Assembly: GCA_019119835.1 (NCBI GenBank)
Contig: DWWE01000037.1
Span: forward strand, 1 to 53,657
DNA: 53,657 nt
Source: Candidatus Gemmiger stercoravium
Lineage (GTDB): Bacteria; Bacillota; Clostridia; Oscillospirales; Ruminococcaceae
Reading direction: 5' to 3'
Made by a program: the position numbers and the translations under genes. Of this stretch, positions 16,001-24,172 are shown one piece after another. Below the pieces are notes generated by a model. That model was not told the DNA's origin and ran no database searches. It saw nothing but the letters and a program-made list of their open reading frames with translations. Each line of letters starts with the position of its first letter. Position 1 is the first letter of the stretch.

Positions 16001-19000
16001 TCGACCTTGGTAACCTCTTTGACAATCGGATTTGTGGGGATCCTGTCCGCATTCACCGGACCGGACGAATTATCGACCTCAACCTTGTAGAGGGTGAACT
16101 CTGCATCCGGCAGCCTGGTATTGACATTTGTGGAATCCTTCTTGGTGAGGGATACCGTGCCGGCTGTGCCGGTGGCCGTGGCAGCCCCCTCGGCATAATA
16201 GAATGTATAATCGTTCCCAGCGGTGATTGTGTAGCTGCCGGTGAGGGTGGCCGTATTCTTCAGTGTGACAGGTTTGTTCGGCTGCTCGTTGTTCACCACC
16301 TGGGTATACACGATCCGAACATAGGTTTCGTCCGGAAGGGTACAAACCAGCACATTATGCCCGTTCTCGGTTTCGATGCGCCAGCTGGCGTCACTGACCA
16401 GGGTGTTTGTATTGCCGCGGTAGAAGGTGACGCTGGTGGGCACCGTTGCATTGTCCGGCAGCTGGTCCCGCAGGGTCAGGATGTCGTCCGAGCCCGGCAG
16501 CAGGTCCAGCCCATCCTGGTTGACCTTGATGGTGTATGTAAGGCCGATTTTTGCTCCGCTGCTCGTCTTATACTCTTCGCTCGTCTTATCGAGGAGGTTG
16601 TTTTCCACTCTGACCGTGTCCGTCGCGTCGCCAAGCTGGGTGCCCCCCTGGTTGAGGATCGCGTTGTTGGTCAGATAGACGGGATCGGACGGGGCCTCTT
16701 CATCATACACATCACCGGTGACTTCGGTATAATAGACCAGTTGATACTTGGCGCTGGTCAGACCGGTCAGGTCCCAGACCAGGGTGGAACTGTCCGGATC
16801 AGTCGGCTCCACCTCCCTGGGTTCGCCGGCGGGGTCCACCTGTTCCAGGGTGGTCTTCCCTTCCATATAGCGCAGCCCTTCCGGCAGGGTATCGGTGATT
16901 GTGAAGACCGTTTCCCCGGTGACATTTGTCAGGACGCTCAGATCCAGGTCGATGGTCCACTTGATCGCCGTCTTGGCCGAATCGCCGGCCACGACAGCAA
17001 TATCCAGTTTGCCCTTTTTCGTGAAAATATCCTTGAAGGTGGCCTCCACTGTGTCTTCCACAGTCTCTGTCTCTTTGTCAAAGATATAGGACACGCTAGA
17101 GGTATTGGTAACGGTGATGTCCGTGCCATTGGTGGCCTGACCCAGGTTGTCCCCTTCCGTCGTGGGCTGGGTTTGGGTTGTGTAAGTCACGATGAAGATA
17201 TGCGGGCCGGTCACATTGCCGAACGCAATGGTGAAAGTTTTGCCATCCGTGTCATACGAGATCGTTGCATTCTTGAGCGCCGGGCAGTCAGCCCCGTGCG
17301 TCTCGCACGTCTCGCACGTCACCGCCACATCCTCTACCAGTGTCGTATCAGCCGGGTGGCTGGCGTTGCCGCCCGTATGGCCGACTGTATCGGTAAAGGT
17401 AAAGTTTTGCAGCGTCTGGCCGGGCTGCTGGGTTCCTTCTGCCGCATTGACATCCGACAGATCCACCTCAACCGACCATTTGATGGTCCCATCCAGGTAG
17501 GACTGGGCCTCCTTCGTCTTCTCCAGGTTCACCTCCGGCGGAATGTCGTTGTCGTCGAAGGTGTTGGTGAAGTTGGCATTCGTGGCGGTTGTATCGTCCG
17601 TAAACGTAACATTTGCGGCGTTATCGTCCGGTACGAAGGTGCCATTCGCATCATAGGTGCCTTTTTGAATGGTTTTCGACGTTGTGAGGGTGTAGCCGTC
17701 CCCCCCTCTCGTGACTGTCACCGCGATCTGGTAACAGGTCGTATCGTCGGTGATGCCGGAGATATTGGAAGCCACCTCACGAACACGGAAGAGGTGCGGG
17801 CTGTTGGGCTCAGTCTTGGTATAATACGTCAAATTGCCCGAAGAGAGTGTGTAAGTCTCACCTGGTTTTGCGTCTGCAGAGCTTACTGCGTTTGTATAGT
17901 TTACTTGAGTCCATTTGCCATTTTCGAGCTCTTCCAACACAAACGTGAACTTTGTTTCGTCAAAGGTTACCTTGTGCGGATTGTAGATGTCCTCTACCGT
18001 CTTGGTGCCGGAAACAGTAAAGCTGGTCGTTACTTCGGAGTACTTGTTTTCGAATGCCAATGGCTCCTGTTGATTGGTAGCGACTTTGACAAGGGTCTCG
18101 TCGTTCTGCAATTCAGCGCGGCTCCAGGTAACGTCCAGACGATTATCTGCTGTGTTGGAGTTATTTTCTACTTCGACAATGATGTAGTAGCATGTATCGT
18201 CATCATACGTCACGCCCTGCGCATTGCCGGAGTCTTCCGTCACCTTATAGTAGTAGGTAGCTTTTTCTGTGTGCGGGCCATAGTAGGTCAGGGTAAATGT
18301 AAAATCGCCGCTGTCATTCGGTTGCGTCGTAACGCCGTTGTCTAACACATTACCTTGCGCGTCTACCTCTTGCAGCCGCATGGTAAATGCGCGGGGGCTG
18401 GGCTTGTTCGTACCGTCCACCGCTGTGACCGTCTTCGTGCCCGGTATGGTCGTGCTGCCTTTGTAGTATTGGTTTTCGAAGTTCAGGCCAGTAAAGGAAA
18501 TTGGGGTTCCTTCCTTGATTTCTTTCCACTCGCTATCAGGCACAGAATCGCCTTTGTCGTCCACTTGCGCAATCTCAAGTTTCAGCGTTCCATTATCATA
18601 GGTGGTCACGCGCACGGCAAACCAATACTCCCGCGTATCGTACACAACACCAGGCGTACCGGCGCTGCTGTCTTCATACAGGCGATAATAGTAAGTGTTT
18701 CCGACATCATTCTTGTTGAAGCTGCCGAACTTACTGCCATTAAAGCTGATGTCTCCTTTGTTTGCGGTGATGGGCTTCACGGCAAAGGAGGTATCACGTT
18801 CGCCGTTCAGATAGCGCTCCAGTTTGAATGTATAGTCGCGTTCGGGGGTTCCGCCGTTCTCTTTTTTTGTGCCGTTGAAGGTCACGCCTGTGCCAATGTC
18901 TTTCCCCCGGTAGATGTTGACAAAGTCGGCGTCGGCGTCGCCGGACACGGGTGTCCACGTTCCGCTCGCACCCTCCCGCTTGGAATAGGAGACCGTGGCC

Positions 19001-22000
19001 TCCAAATCATCGTTAACCGTCACCGTGACCAGGTACTGGGTCTGGTCAACCACAATATTATTGTCCTTCAGCTCGTTTTCGGTGACCAGCAGGTAATAGG
19101 TGCCGGATTCGGTCACGGTGAAGGTGGGGAAGTTGATCTCGCCGGTGCTGTCCACTTGGATCGTCGTCCATTCGCCGAGGTATTTGGCACCGTCCGTGTC
19201 AGCAGTAATGGGTTCCCCATTCACATTGGCGCTCTGGACCGTAAAGCGGAACTTGCTGTAATGATCCTTCAACTCCGCACCGGTCAGCGTTTTGTTGCCG
19301 GTGATCGTAAAGGTGCTCTCTTTATAGGTGTTTTCGATCACAAAGTCATCGGTGGAGGCGGCAGAGTCATACACTTCAGCTCCATCGGAATCCGTGATCA
19401 CGATGCCGGCTACAGAGGGCGCACCTTTCTCATCCGCCTTTACAGTGACTTCGACCGTATAAGGGCCGGCAATTGTCACGCCGGATACCGTGCTGCTTTC
19501 TTCTGCCAGGGTATAGGTATAGGTCTTGGTGCCATTAGGCGAAATGCCGCTGTAGACCGGCAAGCTATCCCAGGTGATATCGCTCACTGCCTCATTGTTG
19601 GCGATGGCGTTTCTCTCGATGGTGGCTTTGCCGGTGTATGTATCATTCGGAGTTTCCGTATTCGTGAGGGTGAAGTTGAATGTCGTCGTGGGGGGCAGCT
19701 TTGTGGTGCCTCCGTTGACAACCAGCTTCTTCACGACCGGCAGATCCAGCGTGGTTTTCAGGTAGGTGTTTTCAAACGAGAATTCCGGTTTGCTTGTCTC
19801 GTTTGTACCCCTCTTTGTATAGGTGATCGTATGGTTCAGGGAGCCATTTGGGTTTTTCGTGACAGCAACTATCACGTCCCAGATCGCAGGGTCATACCTG
19901 ATGTCTGTGCGGGTGGTGTCCGCCACTTCCCGGATGGTGAAGGTTCTCGTGCCTGCATCGGTAAACTCGAGCTGTTCCAAGTCTTGGAACACGATGTCAC
20001 CGCCATCCGCATCGGTTTCCTGCGTATCGATGGGGGTGGCCGCCTCAAAGTCACTTACCTTCCTTTCGTAAAGTTCGAAGGTGAACTCGGTACCGGCCGG
20101 CGCACTGATGTCGTTGGTCATGGACTTGGTGCCGGTGAGTTTGACCGAAATCGCATTGCTGACGTCCCATTCAACGGTGGCGTTATCCGTGTAGTCCTTC
20201 CCGTTCTTCAGTTCCAAGTTAACCTCGTTCGTGGAGGCATACTCGCCATCCTCGACCTGGCTGTCATCCAGCGTTGTCTGGTATATGACCTGATAATGCC
20301 GGGTGTTCTCGCCATTTTCGACTTTAGGGAAGATATAGCTCCAGTTTCCGTTTTCTTCCGGATTGATCGCATCCGGAACCGTCTCCCAGGTTCCGTCATC
20401 TTTTTGATACTGGAGGGTAATGTTCTTCACGGCCTGTTTGGCCCCGGTCGCGTCTGTAGACAGGGTATCCGTCAGTGTTGCCTCGGCAAGATCCATGCGG
20501 GGGAGGGTCCCGTTGATGTCGATGGTCCATTCAATATATTTGCTGCCATCTTCATCTGTTTTTACTTCGCTGCCTGTCTTTGTAAGATTTTCTGTGCTGT
20601 CGGTCCATACAACCTCAATGGTATCGCTCTCATCTTTTCCGTTCCAGTGCCATTCCACTGTATTGGTATTGGTGCCGGAGTCGATGGCGTCCATGCGGTC
20701 ATTGACCACTGCTTCATAGGTCAGCGTATAGGTACCCGCTTCCAGGTCCCCCAGGTTGATCGTGGCGACCTCGTCATGGATGCAGTATTCATGCAGATTA
20801 AGCTCTGCAGGGTCCTTATCGACCTTTTTCAAAATTTCGTCGTTCCCGTCCAGAGAAATCTGCACATCACTCGGCCAAGAAAACGCCGCGCCCAGGGTAT
20901 CGACCACCCGGACATCCTTCACGTCCTTGCCCTGGGTGTCCAGCTTGATGGTGAAGGAAATCCGCCCGGTCTCTGTCACTTTGGACTTATCATACGTTTT
21001 TTCAGCATCCATTACGATATTCGGAATCGTGATGGTGACATCATGGCCTTCGCCGCCAAAGTTGACGTCCTGGGTTTCGTTTTCTTCCCACCAACCCGTG
21101 TCCAGTTTGCAGTCCCAGTTGAAGGTGCCTTCGATGTTGGTGCGGGATTTCAGAAACTCCTCATTAAAGCTGAATACAAGTTCCCATTTTTGGGTTTCCT
21201 GGTTTTGGGAAAGGGTATAGCTGCCCGCAATGCCGTACCCGGGCATGGTGATGTCATCCGTCATTGTGGCCAGGGACATATCGAGCATTTCGGGGAATTC
21301 ATAGAAAATCTGCGTGTCGGCGCCAATTTCCCCGATGTGCAGGTTGTCAATGACATACTCGATCGAGATCTTGAACGGCTGGTCCTTTCCGATGGAGGTC
21401 AGCGGGTTTCCGTCCGAATCCGTCAGTTTGAAGTCAAGATTGTCCCCCAGCGCGATATCGACGAGGTTTACTTGGGAGGCTGCGGCTGGCTCGGCCGCAG
21501 CGGTGGTCCCCTCAACCGATTCGTTCATCATGGCAATGCCGTTGTCTGCCGGCGCGGCGGTGGGGTCCGGGCTTGCGGTCGGGGCCGGCTCTTCCGTTGG
21601 GGTAGCAGCGGGCTGTTCCGTTGCGGCTGCTTCCTCCGTCGGTTCCGGGGTGGACTGCTGGTCCGGTTCCGGGGTCGCTTCTGTCGGTTCCTGCGTGGCA
21701 GCAGGTTCCGTGGCGGCCGGCGTCTCGGTGGCGGCCGGCGTCTCGGTGGCGGCCGGCATCTCGGTGGGGGCCGGGGCCTCGGTGGGGGCCGGTTCCTCGG
21801 TGGCGGCCGGTTCCTCGGTGGGGGTCGGCTCGGTGGCCGAGACGGTTGTATCCTCCGGCACGGGGGTCGCCTGGGTTTCCGCCGCCGCGGTGGGCGCCGG
21901 GGACGCAGCGACTTCCGCAAAGACTGACGCGCCGCCGGAGGAAGCCAGCATCAGCAGGACCAGCGCCATGGCGGTGATCCGCTTGCCAAGCTTCTGGGTA

Positions 22001-22011
22001 AATTTCTTCAT
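13036..22011 (-). CDS. Giant sortase-anchored adhesin/pilin with tandem FctA/Cna-B domains
   Basis: A 2991-residue cell-surface protein. Residues 1-32 are a signal peptide (ALVLLMLASSGGASVFAE). Residues ~33-175 are a Pro/Thr/Glu/Ala stalk with 6-residue repeats. A head region (~178-620) has Sdr/collagen-binder-like beta domains. Residues ~640-1483 hold about six tandem FctA-like domains, each ending in motifs such as FENTY, IENTY, FENQY and FENKY near 749, 890, 1030, 1180, 1323 and 1483. Those Asn would accept intramolecular Lys-Asn isopeptide bonds. More Cna-B/SpaA-like domains follow (KAPAGYQ ~2040; REVTAPDGYD ~2890). The C-terminus has IPQTGD (2954-2959), a hydrophobic helix and a basic tail: a sorting signal. 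It lies downstream of a class B-like sortase and a second surface protein. It may be a single adhesin or a polymerised pilin. GC content appears lower than in its neighbours. Confidence 0.93.
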   Translation of the reverse strand: MKKFTQKLGKRITAMALVLLMLASSGGASVFAEVAASPAPTAAAETQATPVPEDTTVSATEPTPTEEPAATEEPAPTEAPAPTEMPAATETPAATETPAATEPAATQEPTEATPEPDQQSTPEPTEEAAATEQPAATPTEEPAPTASPDPTAAPADNGIAMMNESVEGTTAAAEPAAASQVNLVDIALGDNLDFKLTDSDGNPLTSIGKDQPFKISIEYVIDNLHIGEIGADTQIFYEFPEMLDMSLATMTDDITMPGYGIAGSYTLSQNQETQKWELVFSFNEEFLKSRTNIEGTFNWDCKLDTGWWEENETQDVNFGGEGHDVTITIPNIVMDAEKTYDKSKVTETGRISFTIKLDTQGKDVKDVRVVDTLGAAFSWPSDVQISLDGNDEILKKVDKDPAELNLHEYCIHDEVATINLGDLEAGTYTLTYEAVVNDRMDAIDSGTNTNTVEWHWNGKDESDTIEVVWTDSTENLTKTGSEVKTDEDGSKYIEWTIDINGTLPRMDLAEATLTDTLSTDATGAKQAVKNITLQYQKDDGTWETVPDAINPEENGNWSYIFPKVENGENTRHYQVIYQTTLDDSQVEDGEYASTNEVNLELKNGKDYTDNATVEWDVSNAISVKLTGTKSMTNDISAPAGTEFTFELYERKVSDFEAATPIDTQETDADGGDIVFQDLEQLEFTDAGTRTFTIREVADTTRTDIRYDPAIWDVIVAVTKNPNGSLNHTITYTKRGTNETSKPEFSFENTYLKTTLDLPVVKKLVVNGGTTKLPPTTTFNFTLTNTETPNDTYTGKATIERNAIANNEAVSDITWDSLPVYSGISPNGTKTYTYTLAEESSTVSGVTIAGPYTVEVTVKADEKGAPSVAGIVITDSDGAEVYDSAASTDDFVIENTYKESTFTITGNKTLTGAELKDHYSKFRFTVQSANVNGEPITADTDGAKYLGEWTTIQVDSTGEINFPTFTVTESGTYYLLVTENELKDNNIVVDQTQYLVTVTVNDDLEATVSYSKREGASGTWTPVSGDADADFVNIYRGKDIGTGVTFNGTKKENGGTPERDYTFKLERYLNGERDTSFAVKPITANKGDISFNGSKFGSFNKNDVGNTYYYRLYEDSSAGTPGVVYDTREYWFAVRVTTYDNGTLKLEIAQVDDKGDSVPDSEWKEIKEGTPISFTGLNFENQYYKGSTTIPGTKTVTAVDGTNKPSPRAFTMRLQEVDAQGNVLDNGVTTQPNDSGDFTFTLTYYGPHTEKATYYYKVTEDSGNAQGVTYDDDTCYYIIVEVENNSNTADNRLDVTWSRAELQNDETLVKVATNQQEPLAFENKYSEVTTSFTVSGTKTVEDIYNPHKVTFDETKFTFVLEELENGKWTQVNYTNAVSSADAKPGETYTLSSGNLTYYTKTEPNSPHLFRVREVASNISGITDDTTCYQIAVTVTRGGDGYTLTTSKTIQKGTYDANGTFVPDDNAANVTFTDDTTATNANFTNTFDDNDIPPEVNLEKTKEAQSYLDGTIKWSVEVDLSDVNAAEGTQQPGQTLQNFTFTDTVGHTGGNASHPADTTLVEDVAVTCETCETHGADCPALKNATISYDTDGKTFTIAFGNVTGPHIFIVTYTTQTQPTTEGDNLGQATNGTDITVTNTSSVSYIFDKETETVEDTVEATFKDIFTKKGKLDIAVVAGDSAKTAIKWTIDLDLSVLTNVTGETVFTITDTLPEGLRYMEGKTTLEQVDPAGEPREVEPTDPDSSTLVWDLTGLTSAKYQLVYYTEVTGDVYDEEAPSDPVYLTNNAILNQGGTQLGDATDTVRVENNLLDKTSEEYKTSSGAKIGLTYTIKVNQDGLDLLPGSDDILTLRDQLPDNATVPTSVTFYRGNTNTLVSDASWRIETENGHNVLVCTLPDETYVRIVYTQVVNNEQPNKPVTLKNTATLTGSYTITAGNDYTFYYAEGAATATGTAGTVSLTKKDSTNVNTRLPDAEFTLYKVEVDNSSGPVNADRIPTNPIVKEVTKVETVESNDNGVAVFGEGAGGTLDFDTLYYYEETKAPAGYQRNTQRTYFILPSQYTPDQLKTYVGYILANNSDGEFADELPASAEDVNYPAVTYPSYDVFDNKLESDVQFSVSKQFYGTNASEKWFTFELLNANADGSVNNASGGTTEKVSDETIIRADENGLIPSGTKISIPLNEQGAGTDSFPSIEYEPVFTESKDGGYDPITYYYLIREKDGNTGDAGEAENGELITVNDASVYLVEVKLEYDEAAEPGGVKETVTMTWMYDGDGNGSYTDDEKQTITPEAGKQPVAAFYNNELQLYSLDGNFVEIQGHKYVKSDTTQRNAEEGEFRFNLYKYIDDNLASYANAKPLATATTDENGNFVFYYSVRDTSKTIELAVVEQNAGKTIDGISYTDQVAKVTLSAEDFADNETPVLVEDFVNTAVLEIEVTKKWVGDEEITDTHPEVRVRLMRSTEGKEPQAVATVTLNGENDWEASFGKQPYFDSEGNKYIYTVEEVPAEGLTPENPLPGYTASVALSTGEPQSGDASDASYVYRFTVTNTFNGAGVVFIDPQITKRVVTADGTDEQVGIAITPNAFKFDLKDENGRVIASAYNDADGNVRFDSADTEELRFDEEDVGKTFRYTIEEDPTYNHDPNYVYDETVVTVEITISRNAEDPSHLEANLTYYEDGQQTETPELVNTWYPIILRVQKTSKDGSNDPLVGAIYGLWRVSGAANGEDLYLGNCVADENGYMTFYEGVEVGGTYYFKEEFAPDGHTVDEYPSKTFTIREAEDGSGYYLEYQDSNRLAKNAPAPEQSEVATVDETAQGIVLEYKDGAVGVQDEVTKLYVNKLDTNTREPVTGAVLQIIEKDTGTVVYQWTSGETTQGMERVLNVDTTYILREVTAPDGYDKAEDTEFIFDAYGNLTVLSGADAEWVGDTTINLYNTKRDVTITRQVTDEVVRQVRQVAHVVRTIPQTGDGAPIVLVASLSLCGVLLIVYLQERKRANRKDR
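21708..21838 (-). repeat. 18-bp in-frame tandem repeats in the adhesin stalk
   Basis: About seven near-identical units related to GCGGCCGGCGTCTCGGTG follow one another, each encoding six residues such as AATETP, AATEEP or APTEAP. Because the unit is a multiple of three, copy-number changes would lengthen or shorten the stalk without breaking the frame. Confidence 0.85.
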
Positions 22012-22044
22012 GTGGGTTCCGTCCTTTCTGTAAGATCCAGACGT

Positions 22045-24120
22045 TTAGCGCCGGGTCGAGCGGTTGCGTTTGCGCTGCACGACGATCAGCACGACCAGAA
22101 CGATGGCCACGACCAGCGCCGCCACGGTGCCGCCGGTCATCAGCGCGGTGCTGAGCCCCGATTTGGCCGTGTCATTGTCGGTGATGGCTTCCTCCGGCGT
22201 GGTCTCGCCGCCGGGGGACTGGGCCAAAGGCGTTTCGCCTTCCGCGATCTGCTCCTCGCGCTCCTGCGCCAGGCCCTGCCCTTCCTCATTGACAGCCTGG
22301 TTCATGCCGGTGGTGTCATCGGTGATGCCGGTGATGCCGGTGCCGGCCGCCGGGCCGGTGGCGTAGGCGGGGCCGGTGACCGTGCCGCCGGTGACGGTGG
22401 TCACATCCTCCACATAGGTCACGCCGGTCTCGGTGCGCTCGGTGGTAACCGTTTCGATGTTGGTGATGATGGTGTTGGCATACAGCGTATCATTCACATC
22501 GCGGTAGTAGATGGTGTAGGTCCGCTTGGGGCTGTAGTAGCTGTGGCGGTAGGTATCGCTCTGGCCGCCCAGCCGGACATAGGTGTTGTCGCCCGCGGTG
22601 AACTCCGCCGGGCAGGTGATCTCGGTGTCGGCGCCCGGGTTGACCATGACCGACTCGCTCTGCAGCACCGCGCCGTCCGCGATGTTGACAAACTGCAGGG
22701 TGACGGTGTAGCTGACGCTTGGAACGTAGCCGTCTGCCGTGTAGTATACCTGCTGGAGAAGATTCGTGTCCCCGTAGGTGTAGGTATATTCGTCCTGCAC
22801 CGGGACATAGGTGGTTCCGTTGTAGGTGATGGGTTCCGGGGTATGGGTCGCCGTTTCGCCCGGCTGGACGGTGTATTCCGTATTGCCCAGCGAGATGCTG
22901 GACCAGGTTCCGTCTTCCGCAACAGAGACCGCCAGATTCTGGATGGTCCAGGTGACCTCACGCGTCTGATCGACCACATTGTACTGAACGGTATACGTTT
23001 TGCTCGATTCCGTTCCCGCATCGCCCGGCTGGAAATAAAGGTATTCCGCCGTTTCGTCGGCGCGGTCATAATAATTTGTCTGCGTCTGCGTTGTGCCGTC
23101 TTCCCCCGTCACATCCGCCGTGTGCACAAAGGTCTTCGGCAACATGTAGATGTAGTTTTCAGTGACCGACACTTCATCCTGCCAGATGAGTTCGTCGTTC
23201 TCATCAACATATTGGATGATCGCCTGATATCGACCGTCATCGCCCTTCGGATAGGTCTGGCAGGGAATGACAAAGTCGATCTGCTTATAGTAATCAACTT
23301 TTATGGATGTTACCTGGGGATAATACACGGTCCCATCCGCCGCGGTAACCTCTTTCAATTGGATCTCACGGGCAGAATCCCCGGTTTCAGTCGCTTTGAT
23401 CTCTTCAATCTGATCCGTCTTCACGACCGAACCATGAGAATCAACATAAGTGATGGAGCCGGTCAGCTCAGGCTGGACGTAGGGCGTGTAGTCGCAGTGG
23501 TAACCGTCGCTCTCTGTGCCAATTGTTTCCTGCGCACGGTTGTAGTCTTTGCCATCAAAATAGAACGTCGAAGGGAAGTCATCCATCGAGATCGCCACGG
23601 TGTTCACAACCGCACCAATGACTTTGCTCCCGCCCGAAGTTCCATCCTCGCTCGGCAAATCGGCATACAGGCAGCGGATGTTTGCCCTGACAGCAGAGCT
23701 GTTCGCCTCCGCCGACGGTCCGGTGTAAACCACGATACTGTAGAGGTTCTGGGACTCGTCTTCCTTCACTTCGATGCCCACATGGTCCACATTGTCCTCT
23801 TCCACCTCATAGTGTACATGCTGGTACACCGGATCCCCGTCATACAGGACATCGTAGAACAGATTGTTCGCGTTGCCGCCGTGGATGTCAAACTGGACAT
23901 AGTCGGTCCCGTAATAGACTTCGCCGGTGATGGTGACCCCGCCCTGTGCGGTGGTCCCTGCGGAGCCCGCCTCGCTGCCGGCGGCGTCGGACGCCTCGGC
24001 GCCGACAGAGGGATCGGCGGTGGTCGAAGCATCCTCGGCAAAGGCTGACAGCGACAGCAGAGCAGCCAGGCTGAAGACGAGCAGCAGGGCTGTGATCCGC
24101 TTTTTCATTGTTTGCTTCAT
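22045..24120 (-). CDS. Membrane-anchored surface protein, partner of the giant adhesin
   Basis: A 691-residue protein with start ATG 24120 and ribosome site AGAAAGGTGAGAATCC; a second Met four codons in is also possible. Signal peptide: ALLLVFSLAALLSLSAFAE. The middle consists of repeated beta-rich segments with MucBP-like phrases: GSITYVDSHGSVVKTDQIEE, YQAIIQYVDENDELIWQDEV, SYTVTLQFVNIADGAVLQSE and YTIYYRDVNDTLYANTIITN. A Thr/Gly-rich linker follows. The C-terminus is a hydrophobic helix (AALVVAIVLVVLIVV) with the basic tail QRKRNRSTRR, but no LPxTG-like motif precedes it. It may therefore stay in the membrane, or use a cryptic sorting site. It lies between the sortase and adhesin genes with short gaps (52 and 33 bases), so one transcript is likely. 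A pilus-base or adhesin-presenting role is inferred. Confidence 0.8.
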   Translation of the reverse strand: MKQTMKKRITALLLVFSLAALLSLSAFAEDASTTADPSVGAEASDAAGSEAGSAGTTAQGGVTITGEVYYGTDYVQFDIHGGNANNLFYDVLYDGDPVYQHVHYEVEEDNVDHVGIEVKEDESQNLYSIVVYTGPSAEANSSAVRANIRCLYADLPSEDGTSGGSKVIGAVVNTVAISMDDFPSTFYFDGKDYNRAQETIGTESDGYHCDYTPYVQPELTGSITYVDSHGSVVKTDQIEEIKATETGDSAREIQLKEVTAADGTVYYPQVTSIKVDYYKQIDFVIPCQTYPKGDDGRYQAIIQYVDENDELIWQDEVSVTENYIYMLPKTFVHTADVTGEDGTTQTQTNYYDRADETAEYLYFQPGDAGTESSKTYTVQYNVVDQTREVTWTIQNLAVSVAEDGTWSSISLGNTEYTVQPGETATHTPEPITYNGTTYVPVQDEYTYTYGDTNLLQQVYYTADGYVPSVSYTVTLQFVNIADGAVLQSESVMVNPGADTEITCPAEFTAGDNTYVRLGGQSDTYRHSYYSPKRTYTIYYRDVNDTLYANTIITNIETVTTERTETGVTYVEDVTTVTGGTVTGPAYATGPAAGTGITGITDDTTGMNQAVNEEGQGLAQEREEQIAEGETPLAQSPGGETTPEEAITDNDTAKSGLSTALMTGGTVAALVVAIVLVVLIVVQRKRNRSTRR

Positions 24121-24172
24121 GGATTCTCACCTTTCTCGTTGATTTTGGGGCCGGGCCCCTGGGGGAAGGCGG

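Noticed and set aside
12370-18345. Rightward 1991-codon open frame opposite the giant adhesin
   Set aside because: It is antisense to the adhesin, a protein with clear signal peptide, domains and sorting signal. The opposite frame is repetitive, lacks a ribosome site and arises from the codon bias of the real gene.
21708-21838. CRISPR array suggested by short regular repeats
   Set aside because: The 18-bp units are directly adjacent with no unique spacers and encode an in-frame protein stalk.
18355-21927. Rightward 1190-codon open frame opposite the adhesin N-terminal part
   Set aside because: Same shadow effect. The Gly/Arg-rich end mirrors the Pro/Thr/Glu stalk on the other strand.
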